Shown: positions 17,496 through 28,568, numbered from the stretch's first letter. The stretch is DNA of 64,000 nt from VAZQ01 sp963744275 (GCA_963744275.1 CAVUSX010000025.1:1-64000); one strand, 5' to 3'. Translations and numbers: made by a program. Notes: a model not told the origin generated them from the letters alone.

Positions 17496-19006
17496 TCAGC
17501 TCGCCTCGCCCGCCTTGCCGGAGCGCGTCGGGCTCGCGCCGGAGGGCAGCAGGCCGATGAGCGCGAGCGTGAGCGCCGCCAGCACGCCGGCGATCACGTA
17601 GACGTCGTGCAGCGAGCTCGCGATGGCGTGGCTGAGCTGCGCGATCAGTTGCGGATCGAGGCCGGCCCGCAGAACCGGCGACAAGAGCTGGTTGAGGGTC
17701 TCGCCGGCCGCCGGCGCGGCGCGGGCGAGGCTGAAGTTGAGGATGGCGCCGGCGATCCCGGCGCCGAGCGCCTGCCCGATGGTGCGCATGAACAGCACCG
17801 AGGAGGTCACGGCGCCGCGCTCGCTCCAGCCCACGCTCGCCTGCACCGACACCAGGAAGGTGGTGTTGCAAAAACCCATGCCGATGCCGATCAGCACGGC
17901 GCCGGCATTCACCAAGGTGAGCGAATTGCTCTCGTCGAGCGCGATCAAGATGGCGCAGCCGCAGATCAAGGCCAGCGCCCCCACCGCGCCGGTGAGCCGA
18001 TAGGAGGTCTTCACCATCAGGCGGCCCGCCACCACGCTGGCGAGCGCCCAGGCCACCGACAGCACCGCGATGACGATGCCGGTGGTGGTGGGGCTGCGCC
18101 CCATGGCGCCCTGCACATAGGTGGGCAGGAAGCCGACCACGCAGGTCAGCAAGGCCCCGATCGCCAGCCCGCCGAGATTGCCGGCCGCGATGATCCGGTT
18201 GCGCAAGGAGCCGGAACGGCACGATCGGCTCGCGGCTGCGCCGTTCGTTCACCACCAGCCAGATCAGCGCCACGGTGCCGCCGATCAGGAGCGTCGCGAT
18301 GACGGGCCGGTCGAGCGATTCGGCCTGCACCACCACCATCATGATGGCGCCGACGCCGAGCATCAGCAGCGCCGATCCGAGGTAGTCGATGTGGTGCTGG
18401 CGCGGATTGAGCCGCTCATGGAGAAAGATCGCCAGGATCGCGATCGCCCCGACGCCGATCGGCAGATTGATCCAGAACACGAAGGCCCAATGCAGGTGCT
18501 CCACGATGAAGGCGCCGAGCACCGGCCCGATCACCGCCGCCAGGCCCCACACGCTCGACAGCCAGCCCTGCAGCCGCGCCCGGTCGGCCGGCGCATAGAT
18601 GTCGCCGATGATGGTGGTGGCGATCGATTGGATGGCGCCGGCGCCCACGCCCTGCAGGGTGCGGAACGCGATCAGCGGCACCATGCCGGCGGTGAGGCCG
18701 CAGGCGGTCGAGCCGAGGAGGAAAATGCAGGCGCCCACGAAGAACACGCGCTTGCGCCCGAACAGGTCCGCCAGCCGCCCGTAGATCGGGGTGGTCACCG
18801 CCTGGGCCAGGAAATAGGCGGTGAACACCCAGCTGAACAGGCTGAAAGCCGCCGAGCTCGGCCACGATGGTCGGCATGGCGGTGGCCACGATGGTGCCCT
18901 CCACGGCCGCCATGAAGATGGCCATCATGCAGGCCCCGGTGATCAGGCGCCGGTGCAGCACATTGTCGACCGGAACGGACGGGCGCGGGACGGAGACTTC
19001 GGCCAA
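17496..19006 (-). CDS. MFS multidrug exporter, DHA2 (EmrB/QacA) type, two frameshifts
   Basis: Proton-driven drug exporter with about 14 membrane helices. The start is TTG at 19006 (LAEVSVPRPS) with AAGGTT upstream. Helix 1 reads ITGACMMAIFMAAVEGTIVATAMPTI. An extra T near 18850 interrupts GGFSLFSWVFTAYFLAQ, and an extra C near 18208 interrupts VPFRLLRNRIIAAGNL. Family motif A is clear as GRLADLFGRKRVF, motif B/C regions as FRTLQGVGAGAIQS and WGLAAVIGPVLGAFI. The three pieces together give about 502 residues, normal for EmrB-like pumps. Both breaks are single-base insertions with intact sequence either side, suggesting sequencing error. No MFP (EmrA) or regulator gene is beside it. Confidence 0.82.
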
Positions 19007-19291
19007 GACGGAACCTTGAGGTTTTCTGGATTATATTTGGATGGACGCAGGCGGGTGCGCGGGCGGGCGGAATCCACCGCATGGCAGATCGGGGGATGTT
19101 TCGCCAGCGCATTTTCGACCGCAGGCCGGCGGCGGCTTGGTTAAGGGCGCCGGCTCGATCCTGGGTCAAGAAATCCAGCCAAAAGAGTTGACCGATCAAG
19201 GCTCTTACAGGCATTTTCGCATCGGCTCGATTGGTCGCGGCCGGGTGTTGAATTGAGCCTGCTATCGTCGTTGCCGGCAAGGGGTTGAATC
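19007..19291. other. Intergenic region between divergent MFS and cytochrome genes
   Basis: About 285 bp with no credible frame. It must hold the promoters of both neighbours. AGTTGACC (near 19185) is a possible -35 box for the cytochrome gene but no clear -10 follows. No repeats noted. Confidence 0.4.
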
Positions 19292-20172
19292 ATGCGGTTC
19301 CGTCTGTCCCATGGGTTCGGATTGCTTTTGGCGGCCCTCGCGGTGTCGGCTGTTCCCCTCGGCGGCGGCGGCTCGCGCGCGCTCGCCCAGACGGCCGTGC
19401 CGGCGGGCGACTTCCAGTGGCAGGCGCTGGGAGCGCGCACCTATGACGGCAATTGCGCCGGTTGCCACCAGCGCAGCGGACACGGCATCGCGGGCGGTTT
19501 TCCGCCGCTCGCCGGCCACGCCCCGGATGTGCTCGCGAAAGATGGGCGCGCCTTCATGGTGCGCCTGGTCCTGTTCGGAATGACCGGAGCGATCGCGGTC
19601 GACGGCACGCAATACAACGGCAACATGCCGTCTTGGGCAGACTCGCTGAAGGATGACGAGATCGCCGCCGTTATCGACTACGCGCTCACCGCCTGGGACA
19701 ACGACAAGCGGCTGCCCAAGGATTTCAAGCCGATCGTGCCGGCCGACATTGCCGCCGCGCGCGCCGAGAACCTGACCCCGGAGCAGGTCTATGCCATGCG
19801 CGAGCAGGGCGCGCCGCACGCCGGCACGCCGCCCAGGCGGCGCCGTCGTTCACGGAAGAACAGGCCGAACGCGGCCACGCCGCCTATGCGCACAACTGCC
19901 TCGATTGCCACGGCTCCAATCTCGACAATGGCGAGTTCGGCGGTCCGCCGCTCAAGGGCTTGTCGTTCGCGCGCCACTGGGACGCCGCCAATGTGGCGGC
20001 GCTCTTCAGCTTCATGAAGGCCAAGATGCCGCCCGACCGTCCCGGCCAGCTCAACGACGAGACCTATGCGGACATGATCGCCTATATCCTGGGCGAGAAC
20101 GGCTACAAGCCCGACGACAAGGAGCTGCCGGCGGACCCGAATGCCCAGCAGGCCATGAGCCTCAAGAGATAG
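19292..20172 (+). CDS. Periplasmic diheme cytochrome c, one frameshift
   Basis: Signal peptide (residues 1-33, ending RALAQ) followed by two cytochrome c domains. Heme sites are NCAGCHQRS near residue 57 and NCLDCHGSN near residue 210, with probable Met ligands in GNMPSW and AKMPPDRPG. The frame breaks near 19838. A missing base (or two extra) separates AGTPPRR from QAAPSFTEEQAERGHAAYAHN, after which the second domain runs to 20172. The joined product is about 292 residues. Diheme cytochromes of this build accept electrons from PQQ alcohol dehydrogenases or molybdenum hydroxylases and deliver them to the oxidase. Both donor types occur within 10 kb, though not in the same operon. Unlike most breaks in this window this one is not a single insertion. 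Confidence 0.8.
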
Positions 20173-20189
20173 CTTGATCTGATATAAGC

Positions 20190-20861
20190 ATGCGGGCCCT
20201 CCGGCATGGCGCGGCGCCGGCGCAGCGCGGGGCCGTCGTGATCGATTTCACGCTATCGCAGCTGATGATGCGCATCTGCGCGGTGCTGCTGGTATCGACC
20301 CTGCAGGGGTGGGGGCTCGCGATGGCGGCGGCTGTCCTGGGCGACGCCGGGCCCAAGCATGACGGGCGGCTCAGCATCGATCCGCTGCGGCACGTGGATC
20401 TGCTGGGCGGCGCGGTCGCGCTGGTCTTCTCCATCGGCTGGGCCAAATGGGTGGCGATCGATCCGCGCGCGTTGCGCCACGGGCGCTTCGCTCTGGTGTT
20501 GGTCGTCCTGGCCGGCTTTGCCGCGATCGTGCTGGGCGTCCTGGCGCTGCGTTTCGCGCGCCCGTTCCTGCTGCCGCTCCTGCCCGACACGGCGGCGGCG
20601 ACCGCCTTCGTGCTCATTCAAACAATCATCGAGGTCGGCCTGTGGTTCGCGCTCTTGGGATTGCTGCCGCTGCCGCCGCTCATGGGCGGGCATCTCCTGG
20701 TCGCCGCCGTGCCGAAGCTGCGGGAGCGGCTGCCCGGCGTTCAGCTCTTTCTCGGCCTGATCGTGGCGGCGCTGGTCGCCACCGGGGTGGTGAACCGGCT
20801 GCTTGATCCGGCCTTTGGGCTCTTGTTGACCTTGGTGCTGGGCGAAGACGTGAGCGTGTAG
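20190..20861 (+). CDS. Site-2 protease (M50)-like membrane protein lacking catalytic residues
   Basis: 223 residues if the ATG at 20190 is used; a GTG at 20238 (VIDFTLSQL) is an equally likely start and would remove a low-complexity leader. The protein has about five hydrophobic helices. The segments GRLSIDPLRHVDLLGG, IGWAKWVAIDPR and LLPLPPLMGGHLL match site-2 protease family proteins, where they read GRLTLNPLxHxDxxG, FGWAKPVPVxP and LLPIPPLDGG. Where the HExxH zinc site should be, the sequence reads STLQGWGLAMA, and the third-motif Asp is Met. The protein should therefore be unable to bind zinc. It may be a dead protease acting as a membrane adaptor. It follows the cytochrome gene by 17 bp and may be cotranscribed. 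Confidence 0.68.
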   Translation: MRALRHGAAPAQRGAVVIDFTLSQLMMRICAVLLVSTLQGWGLAMAAAVLGDAGPKHDGRLSIDPLRHVDLLGGAVALVFSIGWAKWVAIDPRALRHGRFALVLVVLAGFAAIVLGVLALRFARPFLLPLLPDTAAATAFVLIQTIIEVGLWFALLGLLPLPPLMGGHLLVAAVPKLRERLPGVQLFLGLIVAALVATGVVNRLLDPAFGLLLTLVLGEDVSV

Positions 20862-20864
20862 CGT

Positions 20865-20972
20865 GTAGCCCGGATGGAGCCAACGGGTCGGCGCGAAGCG
20901 CCGCCCGATGATGAACTCAGCGCAATCCGGGAACGCCGGTCCCGCATTTCGCTTGCGCTGCATGCGGGCTAC
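20865..20972. repeat. Dispersed GTAGCCCGGATGGAGC-type palindromic repeat
   Basis: Begins GTAGCCCGGATGGAGC and ends GCATGCGGGCTAC, with CGCAATCCGGG in the middle, the layout of a repeat found many times in rhizobial and other proteobacterial genomes. The outer ends are inverted (GTAGCCCG with CGGGCTAC). Its right end supplies the stop codon (20969-20971) of the convergent binding-protein gene. Confidence 0.7.
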
Positions 20973-21760
20973 GGACTCCCACCTCCCAAATACTTCGCCA
21001 AAATCCCGGCCACGGTGCCGTCGCGCATGCGCCGTTCGAGCGCGCCTGATACCGCGCGCTTGAGCGTGAGGTCGCCCTTCCAGAGCCCGAAGGCGACCGG
21101 ATAGCGCGGCAGGTCGCCGGGCAGCCAGTCCGCGCCCCAATGCTCGCGGGCCGCGATCTGGTCGGCCAGCAGCTTTTCGGTGACGCCGGCTTCGAAGCGG
21201 CCCGCGCGCAGTCCCGCCACCAGCGCCTCCGCGCTGGAAACGATGATCACCTGCGCCTGCTCGGCGCGCAGACGGCTCGCCAGCGCGATCCGGTCGAGCC
21301 CCGAGGGCGGGGCCAGAACGCCGAGCTTGCGTGCGTGCCCAGAGGCGGCGGGTTGCGGGGTGATGAGCGCCCAGCCGGTCTGCGCATAGGGCGGGCTCAT
21401 CTCCAGAAAGGATCGGGTGGTCGGCGACGCCACCAGGCCGCCGGCCAGGACCGCGCAGGCGGCGCGGGTGACGTGCCAGGCGCGCGGATTGAAGTCCTGC
21501 GCCATGGCGGGCTCCGGCACCGGCGCCAGCCGCAGGCCGAGATCGCGCGCGAGCGCCTGCAGGATCTCGACGTCGATTCCGGGCGCCTGTGCGTCGCCGG
21601 CGACGAACGGAGGAGCATCGGGCGGCAGGCAGACCGGCAGCGCGCCGGCGCCGCGGATTTCGCTCAGCGATGTGTCCGGCGGCAACAGATAGACCGCGGC
21701 CAGCACCCCCAGGATGGGCAGGGCGCCTAGCGCATCGCGGATGAGGCCGTGCTGCGCCAT
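20969..21760 (-). CDS. Periplasmic/anchored SBP_bac_3-type binding protein of the PQQ-ABC operon
   Basis: 263 residues from ATG 21760, which lies 11 bp after the permease stop. Upstream in-frame sequence belongs to the permease gene's shadow. An uncleaved-looking hydrophobic segment (ALGALPILGVLAAVYLL) anchors or exports it. The body resembles amino-acid-type binding proteins (PF00497): GALPVCLPPDAPPFVAG, PGIDVEILQALARDLGL and SPPYAQTGWALI. Binding proteins like this accompany quinoprotein dehydrogenase ABC systems. This is the last gene of a five-gene minus-strand operon starting with the PQQ dehydrogenase at 26259. Its stop codon falls inside a dispersed repeat, so the C-terminus may have been trimmed. 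Ligand unknown. Confidence 0.72.
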   Translation of the reverse strand: MAQHGLIRDALGALPILGVLAAVYLLPPDTSLSEIRGAGALPVCLPPDAPPFVAGDAQAPGIDVEILQALARDLGLRLAPVPEPAMAQDFNPRAWHVTRAACAVLAGGLVASPTTRSFLEMSPPYAQTGWALITPQPAASGHARKLGVLAPPSGLDRIALASRLRAEQAQVIIVSSAEALVAGLRAGRFEAGVTEKLLADQIAAREHWGADWLPGDLPRYPVAFGLWKGDLTLKRAVSGALERRMRDGTVAGILAKYLGGGSP

Positions 21761-21771
21761 CCGCGTGCCTC

Positions 21772-22625
21772 TCAGGCCCGGCGAAAATCGCGCAGCGCGA
21801 CCAGGAAGAACACCACCGCCATCGCGACCAGGACGGCGGGTCCGAGCCGGGGATCGAACTGATGAAAATGGATGAAGGCGCCGCGCAGCGCATCGATGGC
21901 GTAGGTCAGCGGGTTGAGCTTTATCAGCGTGACCAGCCATTCCGGATAGATCACGCGGGTCTGCGCGCTGGTGAGCGAGGGATCGAGCGGAAAGATCGAG
22001 CTCGACAGGAAGTAGAGCGGCAGGATCACCACGTTGGAGAAGACCCCGAAGCCTTCGAAGCTGCGGATGCGGTTGGCGATGACGACGCCGAGCGAGGTGA
22101 GGGCGAACGCGATCAGGAACATCAGGCCGAGCCCTTGCGCGAGATCAGCGAGCGTCATCGACAGGTCGGCGAAGCGGGCGAGCGCCAGCACCAGCGCGCC
22201 ATGGAACAGCGCGACCGTGGTGCCGCCGAGAATCTTGCCGAACAGGATCGCGGCGCGCGGCATGGGCGAGACCAGCACCTCGCGCAGGAAGCCGAACTCG
22301 CGGTCCCAGATGACGGAGACCGCCGATTGCACCGAGGTGTACATGATGTTGAGCGCGATCACGGCCGGGAACAGGAACTGCACATAGGTATAGGGCACCA
22401 CGAAGTGCACCTCGCCGTAGACTTCGCCGCGAAAATACGGATTGAGGCCGATGCCCATGATCAGGACATAGAGCAGCGGCCGCACCACGCCGCCGATCAG
22501 CTGGCCGCGGTCGCGGACGGCGCGCTTCACCTCGCGCAGCCAGATGGCGTAAAGCCCGCCCGCCCACAGGCCCCACCGCCGGGAGGGAAGGGAGGGAGCT
22601 GGTTCCGGTCCGACCGCGCTCGCCG

Positions 22626-22629
<4 letters not shown>
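21772..22629 (-). CDS. ABC-2 type permease of PQQ alcohol dehydrogenase-associated system
   Basis: 285 residues, an ABC-2 family exporter permease with about six helices (for example VRPLLYVLIMGIGLNPYF, LFPAVIALNIMYTSVQ and FGVFSNVVILPLYFLSSSIF). The motif FLREVLVSPMPRAAILFGKILGG is typical of NodJ/DrrB-like permeases. The ATG overlaps the stop of the ATPase gene (ATGA), so the pair is translationally coupled. The set PQQ dehydrogenase, binding protein, ATPase and permease matches the PQQ-dependent alcohol catabolism clusters (Ped-type) of pseudomonads. The exported or sensed compound is not established even there. Confidence 0.85.
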
Positions 22630-23615
<986 letters not shown>

Positions 23616-23633
23616 GATGGGCTCATCGGCGTG

Positions 23634-24457
23634 CTAGCGTACCGGCGCGGCCGGGAAGCCGAACCCCTTCAGTATGCCCTCGATGGTTCCATCCGCCGTC
23701 AGGGCCGCGATCGCCTGATCCAGGTTGGCGCGCAGGAAGGTCTCGCGCGTGAGCATGACGGCCCCGACATCCTGGCTCGAATCCGGCAGGGGCTTGGGCG
23801 CCATGCTGCGCAGCTTGGCGAAGCGCCGGATCGGATTTCTGCAGCCCCCAGAACGACGGCGCCCACACCAGCGCGGCCGCGAGCTTGCCCTCGACCACGT
23901 CGCGCAGCGCCGCTTCGTCGGACGCCACCGGATAGTGCGGCCAGCGCTCGGCCGGCTTCAAGGCGTTCAGGTATTGCATCAGCCTGATGTCGGCGCTGGT
24001 GCCGATGGTGCCGCCGATCGTTTTGGCGAGCGGCACGTCGGCGAGCGATCTCCAATTCGCGTCGGCGGTCACGAACACGTAGGAGGCGCGATAATAGCCG
24101 CGCGTGATGGTGAGCCAGTCCGGATAGGCGTCCGGGATCAGCTTGAAGCCGAGGAAGACATCGCAGGTCTCCAGCAGGACCTGATAGATCTGCTCGATGT
24201 CCTCGCCGGACCAATCCTCGCCGACCACGTGCTCCTTCGGCTCCAGCAGCAGGGCGCCCGCGATCGCGGCGCCGATCTTGCGCGCGACCGGCAGGTCGGG
24301 ATCGCGCTCGTCGACGCAGTAATGCAGCGTGGCGCCGTCCTGCCGGCGGCCGAACTTCCATTCGTCCTGCACGAAGGGCGTCTGCGCGAGCGCAAACGCC
24401 GGCATCAAGCCAGGCCAGGACGGCGGCGGCCGCGCGGGTTGCTCTCCCGCGCGGCAT
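23634..24457 (-). CDS. Quinoprotein dehydrogenase-associated ABC-type substrate-binding protein, two frameshifts
   Basis: Resembles the 'quinoprotein dehydrogenase-associated putative ABC transporter substrate-binding protein' family: LHYCVDERDPDLPVARKIG, QIYQVLLETCDVFLGFKL and YYRASYVFVTADANW. The signal peptide starts at ATG 24457 (RATRAAAAVLAWL) and resumes after an extra base near 24405 as MPAFALAQTPFV. A second extra base near 23843 separates GLQKSD from RRFAKLRSMAPKPLP, which then runs to TAG at 23634 (ending FGFPAAPVR). With both removed it is about 273 residues. It lies 26 bp after the PQQ dehydrogenase and 18 bp before the ATPase, in the same operon. Both defects are single insertions. 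Confidence 0.82.
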
Positions 24458-24483
24458 GGTTCTGGTCGGCGTCCCGCGCGCCC

Positions 24484-26259
24484 TCATTTGTCCGGCAGGG
24501 CGAACACCCAGAGCACCGAGCCGCCGTCGGGGATCCCGATTTCCGGCGTGAGCGTGTTGAGCGAACGCATCTCGCTCGAGCCGTTGCCGGTCGCGACGGC
24601 GACGTATTGCTTGCCGTTGGCCATGTAGGTGATGGGAAAGCCGTTGATCGCATTGTTGGTGCGGGTCTCCCACAGGACCTGACCGGTGGTATCGTCGAAG
24701 GCGCGGAAATAGCGATCGAGCGTGCCGGTGAACACCACGCCGCCGCCGGTCGGCAGCATGGCGCTGGTCTCCGGCGAGCGTTGCCGGTGCGACCAGGCCT
24801 GGCTGCGGTCGGCGAGCTTGACCGCATCGACGCGCCCGATATTGCCGTCGCTGTTGGGCACGCTGGTGCGATCGAAGATCGCGCGGCCGCCGCCCGTATA
24901 GGCCTGGCCCGGATCGAGCGGCACCGGCGTCGTCTTCGAGCAGAACTCGTTGAGCGGCAGGTACAGCATTTGCGTCTTCGGGCTGTAGGCGGTGGCCGGC
25001 CAGCCGCGGCTGCCGGGATCGGCCGGACAGTTGATGGTGGTCTGGCCGATATGGGGAACCGCCGCCGCGCTGATGGTCTTCGCGCCGGTCTTGGGATCGA
25101 AGGCCTGCACCACGTTCTGCGGCACCGTCTCCTTGGCCCACAGCCATTGCCCGTTGACGCGATCGATCGCCTCGATGATGCCGAGCTTGCCGGTGGTCAC
25201 CAGCGCCTTGCGGGTCTCGCCGTTGACCGGCAGATCGACCAGGATGCGCTCGTAGACGTAGTCGAGATCCCAGGTGTCGTTCTGCAGATACTGATGGTAC
25301 CACTTGAGCTTCCCGGTATCCGGATCGATGGCGAGCGTGGAGTCCGAATAGAGCGCGTTGTTCTCGACCCCCTCCTTCTTCGGCAGCGTGCCGCGCATCT
25401 CGGCGATCCACGGATAGGGCTGGCCGGTGCCGAAATAGACGGTGTTGAGGTCGGGATCGTAGCTGCCCGGCATCCAGGCCGAGGCGCCGAAGCGGCTCTC
25501 GAGCGGCAGGCCGTTCCAGGTCGCTTCGTTGGGGTCGCCCGGATGCGCGATGGTCCACACCCGCCACAGCTCCTCGCCGGTGTTCACGTCATGGCCGGTG
25601 ACGAAGCAGCCGCCGGGCTCGGCATTGCCGCAGCCGGTCATGCCCTGGATCAGCTTGCCATGGGCGATCAGCGGGCCGCCGGAATAGCGCCAGCCCTTGG
25701 TCCAGTCGCCGGTGGCGTGATCCCACACCACCTTGCCGGTCGCCGCGTCGAGCGCCACGATATGGGCGTCGGAGGTCGCCACGAACAGCTTGTCCTGATA
25801 GATCGCCATGTTGCGCTTGCCGAGCGCCTGGCCGCCTTCGGTCACCAGCTTCTGCGGCAGAGCCCTTGTATATTGCCAGATCAGGTCGCCGGTCGCGCCA
25901 TTGATCGCCTGCACCTTGTCGGCATAGTTGAAGACGTAGAGCACGCCGTCATGCACGATCGGCGTGGTCTCGGTGGCGCCCGGCGTGAGCGACCAGGTCC
26001 AGGCCACCTTCAGATTCTTGACGTTGTCCTTGTTGATCTGATCGAGCGGGCTGTAGCCCCAGCCGTCATAGGTGCGCCGCCACATCAGCCAGTCGGCCGG
26101 ATCGGGCTTGAGCAGCATCGCATCGGTCACCGGCTTGAAGTTCGGCACCGTGGCGTTCTTCGGGGCGAGATTCACGATCTGCTGCGCGCCGGCCGGCGCG
26201 GCGGCCGCGGCGATGAGCGTGGTAGCGAGCAACCAGATGTTCAAAGATCGTCTGGACAT
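24484..26259 (-). CDS. PQQ-dependent alcohol dehydrogenase, lanthanide-type active site
   Basis: 591 residues with a signal peptide (cleavage after PAGA). First gene of the minus-strand operon with two binding proteins and an ABC pair. Propeller blades are evident: ALDAATGKVVWDHATG, GHDVNTGEELWRVW, AIDPDTGKLKWYHQYL and LPTGGGVVFTGTLDRYFRAFDD. The catalytic Asp331 is in TWDLDYV, followed by Asp333, the extra acidic ligand of lanthanide-dependent enzymes. Two Cys (210 and 218, TGCGNAEPGGCF) sit where the family has its ring-forming disulfide, but they are spaced, not adjacent. It should oxidise alcohols or aldehydes in the periplasm and reduce a cytochrome c. It is clearly diverged from the enzyme at 13202, so the two probably have different substrates. 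Confidence 0.88.
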   Translation of the reverse strand: MSRRSLNIWLLATTLIAAAAAPAGAQQIVNLAPKNATVPNFKPVTDAMLLKPDPADWLMWRRTYDGWGYSPLDQINKDNVKNLKVAWTWSLTPGATETTPIVHDGVLYVFNYADKVQAINGATGDLIWQYTRALPQKLVTEGGQALGKRNMAIYQDKLFVATSDAHIVALDAATGKVVWDHATGDWTKGWRYSGGPLIAHGKLIQGMTGCGNAEPGGCFVTGHDVNTGEELWRVWTIAHPGDPNEATWNGLPLESRFGASAWMPGSYDPDLNTVYFGTGQPYPWIAEMRGTLPKKEGVENNALYSDSTLAIDPDTGKLKWYHQYLQNDTWDLDYVYERILVDLPVNGETRKALVTTGKLGIIEAIDRVNGQWLWAKETVPQNVVQAFDPKTGAKTISAAAVPHIGQTTINCPADPGSRGWPATAYSPKTQMLYLPLNEFCSKTTPVPLDPGQAYTGGGRAIFDRTSVPNSDGNIGRVDAVKLADRSQAWSHRQRSPETSAMLPTGGGVVFTGTLDRYFRAFDDTTGQVLWETRTNNAINGFPITYMANGKQYVAVATGNGSSEMRSLNTLTPEIGIPDGGSVLWVFALPDK

Positions 26260-26406
26260 CGACTCCTCCCGGTTTTGGATTTATGCGGCCGCGCGCGAGG
26301 TCGGCGGCCGAGTTTCTTGATATGCTAGCCTACCGGCTCGGCGGGTCAATCGCCATCGAGCCCGAGAGCGCCATCGGCGCGAAATTCGCCATATCGCCGC
26401 GAGCCT

Positions 26407-26565
26407 GTAGGGTGGGCAAAAATCGCTTGCAATAAGCGGGCGGCCAGGACGGCCTCGCCGGCGATTTTTGCCCACGCGGCGGACCTCGCCGCGCGGCGCG
26501 TGGGCAAAATTGCGCAACTCCCGCACAATCATGATCGCCGTGCCAGGCAATTTTGCCCACCCTAC
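26407..26565. repeat. Dispersed GTAGGGTGGGCAAA repeat, copy 1
   Basis: Starts GTAGGGTGGGCAAA and ends TTTTGCCCACCCTAC, so its ends are inverted repeats, with inner GCCCACGCGG and CGCGTGGGCAAA arms. Related copies lie at 30816 and 59204. It fills most of the 330-bp gap upstream of the PQQ operon; no gene was seen there. Confidence 0.75.
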
Positions 26566-26591
26566 ACTGCGCAGGCGCTCTCCAGATCGCC

Positions 26592-27443
26592 TTACAGCGG
26601 CGCGTCGGGATTGATCATGGTGCGCCACATGTGGCTCACCGGCGTGTCGTCGTAGCCGAGCCCTTCGGCGGGCTGCCGGAAATGACGGCCGATGATGTCG
26701 GTGAACTCGTCGACCGAGACCTGCACATTGGGGTCGAACGCATAGAGGTCGTTCAAGGTCACCAGCCGCGCATCCATGTACCACTTGTGGTTCCGCGCAT
26801 ATTCGTAGGCGGCCTGGACGTGGGGCTGCGGCACATAGTCGATCCCGAAGGTCTGATAATAGCTCTCCGGGTATTCGTAGCCGACCGATGGGTCCGGATA
26901 GAAGCGCAGCGCCTGGTGGTACCTGACCGCGAAGGTCACGCGCTCGGACACATACGGCTCGATGATCTGGGCGCCCCACCAGCCGTGATCGCTCTTCATC
27001 AGGCCCTGGCCGGCGTCGTGCAGCAGGCAGGCGAGGATGATCTCCTCCGAGGCGCCCCGCCGTTTGGCGAGCGCCGCGCTCTGCAGCAGATGCGCCGCCG
27101 GCACGAAGCGATACTTGAAGAAGTCGACCAAGGTCGGCTTTGTCCGGCATCGGCTGGAGGCGCGGCACCGTGAGCTTGCTCTCGTCCGCATCGGGATTCT
27201 TGTTGCTGTGCTCGTGCAGGAACAGCCGGCCTACCCCGCGCCGGTAGCCGCGCTTGTCGATCCGGCTCTCGTGATCGGCGACCGTCGGATAGGATTTCGC
27301 TGCCCGGCCGCGCCGCAACCGCGGCATCGAGCCGCGCTCGACAGGAAGTCCTCGAGCGCGTCCGCCCGCGCCTCGTGATCCATGCTCTTGACCGCGGCCT
27401 CGCCGCCGAGGCTCGCGATCAGCTCCTTGCGATCGATCTCCAT
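26592..27443 (-). CDS. HD-domain metal-dependent phosphohydrolase-like protein, two frameshifts
   Basis: The gene begins at ATG 27443 (MEIDRKELIASLGG). A base is missing near 27335; the frame then reads YPTVADHESRIDKRGYRRG...LFLHEHSNKNPDADES. An extra base near 27140 brings the reading into VDFFKYRFVPAAHLLQSAAL. The HD pair is in ILACLLHDAGQGLMKSDHGWW, with further His residues (RYHQALRF and GRHFRQPAEG) fitting a divalent-metal site as in HD hydrolases or inositol-oxygenase-like folds. The joined length is about 282 residues. It follows the amidohydrolase gene by 39 bp, so the two probably act on one pathway. Substrate unknown. Confidence 0.68.
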
Positions 27444-27482
27444 GCCGGATCCTCCGTATCTGTGCTCATAGGCCTTCGCGGC

Positions 27483-28410
27483 TCACTCGAAACCATGCAA
27501 GCGCGCCGGATTGTCGACCAGGATCTTCTGCAGGAGCGCCTGGTCGTTGTCGACAGTAACGATACAGCAGTTCGACCGTCTCGGCATCGTTCATCATGCG
27601 GCTCTTGCGCCAGTTCACATGCGGCCAATCGCTGCCCCAGATCATGCGGTCGGGCGCCGCCTCGACGAACAGCCGGCCGAACGGGACGGCATCGTCGAAG
27701 CCGCTCTCCATCTTGGAGTCGCGGTTGCCGTTCGACAGCATCATCCACCAGCCTTCGTGCTTGAGCATGTGGACCAGCCAGCGGCAGGCCGGCTGGTCGA
27801 GCCCGCGCTCGAAATGCAGGTGGGCCATGTGGTCGACCACGCAGGTGATGTTCTTGACCGATTCCAGGAATTGCGGGTCGGCCTCGATGTCGTCGCCGGC
27901 CACGTGCATGCGCGCATGCCAGCCGATCTCGCGGGCGCGATCGACCGAGCGCAGGATGGCCGCGCGGCTCTGGATGCCTTCGTAGCGCTTGCCGAAGTTG
28001 AACCGCGCGCCGCGCACGCCGAGCCGATCGAGCTCCTGCAGCGTCGCATCCGACACGTTGTCCTTGATGATGCCGGTGGCGCGGAAGCGCTTGCGCTCGT
28101 CGGGACCGAGACCCGAGAGCGTATCGATCAAGAGCCGATGATCGGTATCATACGGCATCGGATGCACGATGACGCCGCGCTCGAAGCCGAGCGCCTTGAG
28201 GACGCCGCGCATGTCCTCGAACGTGGCTTGGGCGGGCGGCTGGTAGAACGGATCCTTCTTGGGCGGATAAATCGCGGGATCGCCGTAGATGTGGAACTGG
28301 CAATCGCAGCTCTTGGCCGGCGGCAGCGGAACCGGGGCGCGCGTCTGGCGCACCCATTGCGGAAAAACGGTCTGATCCTGGAGCGTCACGGCTTTTACCT
28401 TCTGGAGCAT
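27483..28410 (-). CDS. Amidohydrolase-2 family metal-dependent hydrolase, C-terminal frameshift
   Basis: TIM-barrel amidohydrolase related to 2-pyrone-4,6-dicarboxylate hydrolase/PF04909: CDCQFHIYGDPAIYPPKKDPFY with the HxH-like start altered to FHIYG, RGVIVHPMPYDTDHR, ARMHVAGDD, VVDHMAHLHFERG and the terminal GSDWPHVNW with its metal or base Asp. An extra T near 27558 shifts the end; the other frame gives VDNDQALLQKILVDNPARL and a stop at 27483. The whole is about 309 residues. The start at 28410 is the most likely ATG. The upstream sequence to 28455 is the AAAACCGG...TTTTCC motif often seen before rhizobial genes. The gene is in operon with the HD-domain gene. Lactone or ring-cleavage products of aromatics are plausible substrates. 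Confidence 0.78.
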
Positions 28411-28568
28411 CTTCAGGAAAAGTGGAACCCGGTTTTCCGTCCGAAAATGCGACAACGCAAAAGTGCCACGGGGTCTGGACGATACATCCGCTCATCCTCT
28501 ACACCAAGGGGCCTGCATTGCAGAGGGGGCAACGGTGGTCTCTCATCCGTTGCCCACACGGACACGAA

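Noticed and set aside
13010..20972. CRISPR-like interpretation of the palindromic repeats
   Set aside because: Each repeat occurs singly with no regular spacer array and no cas genes.
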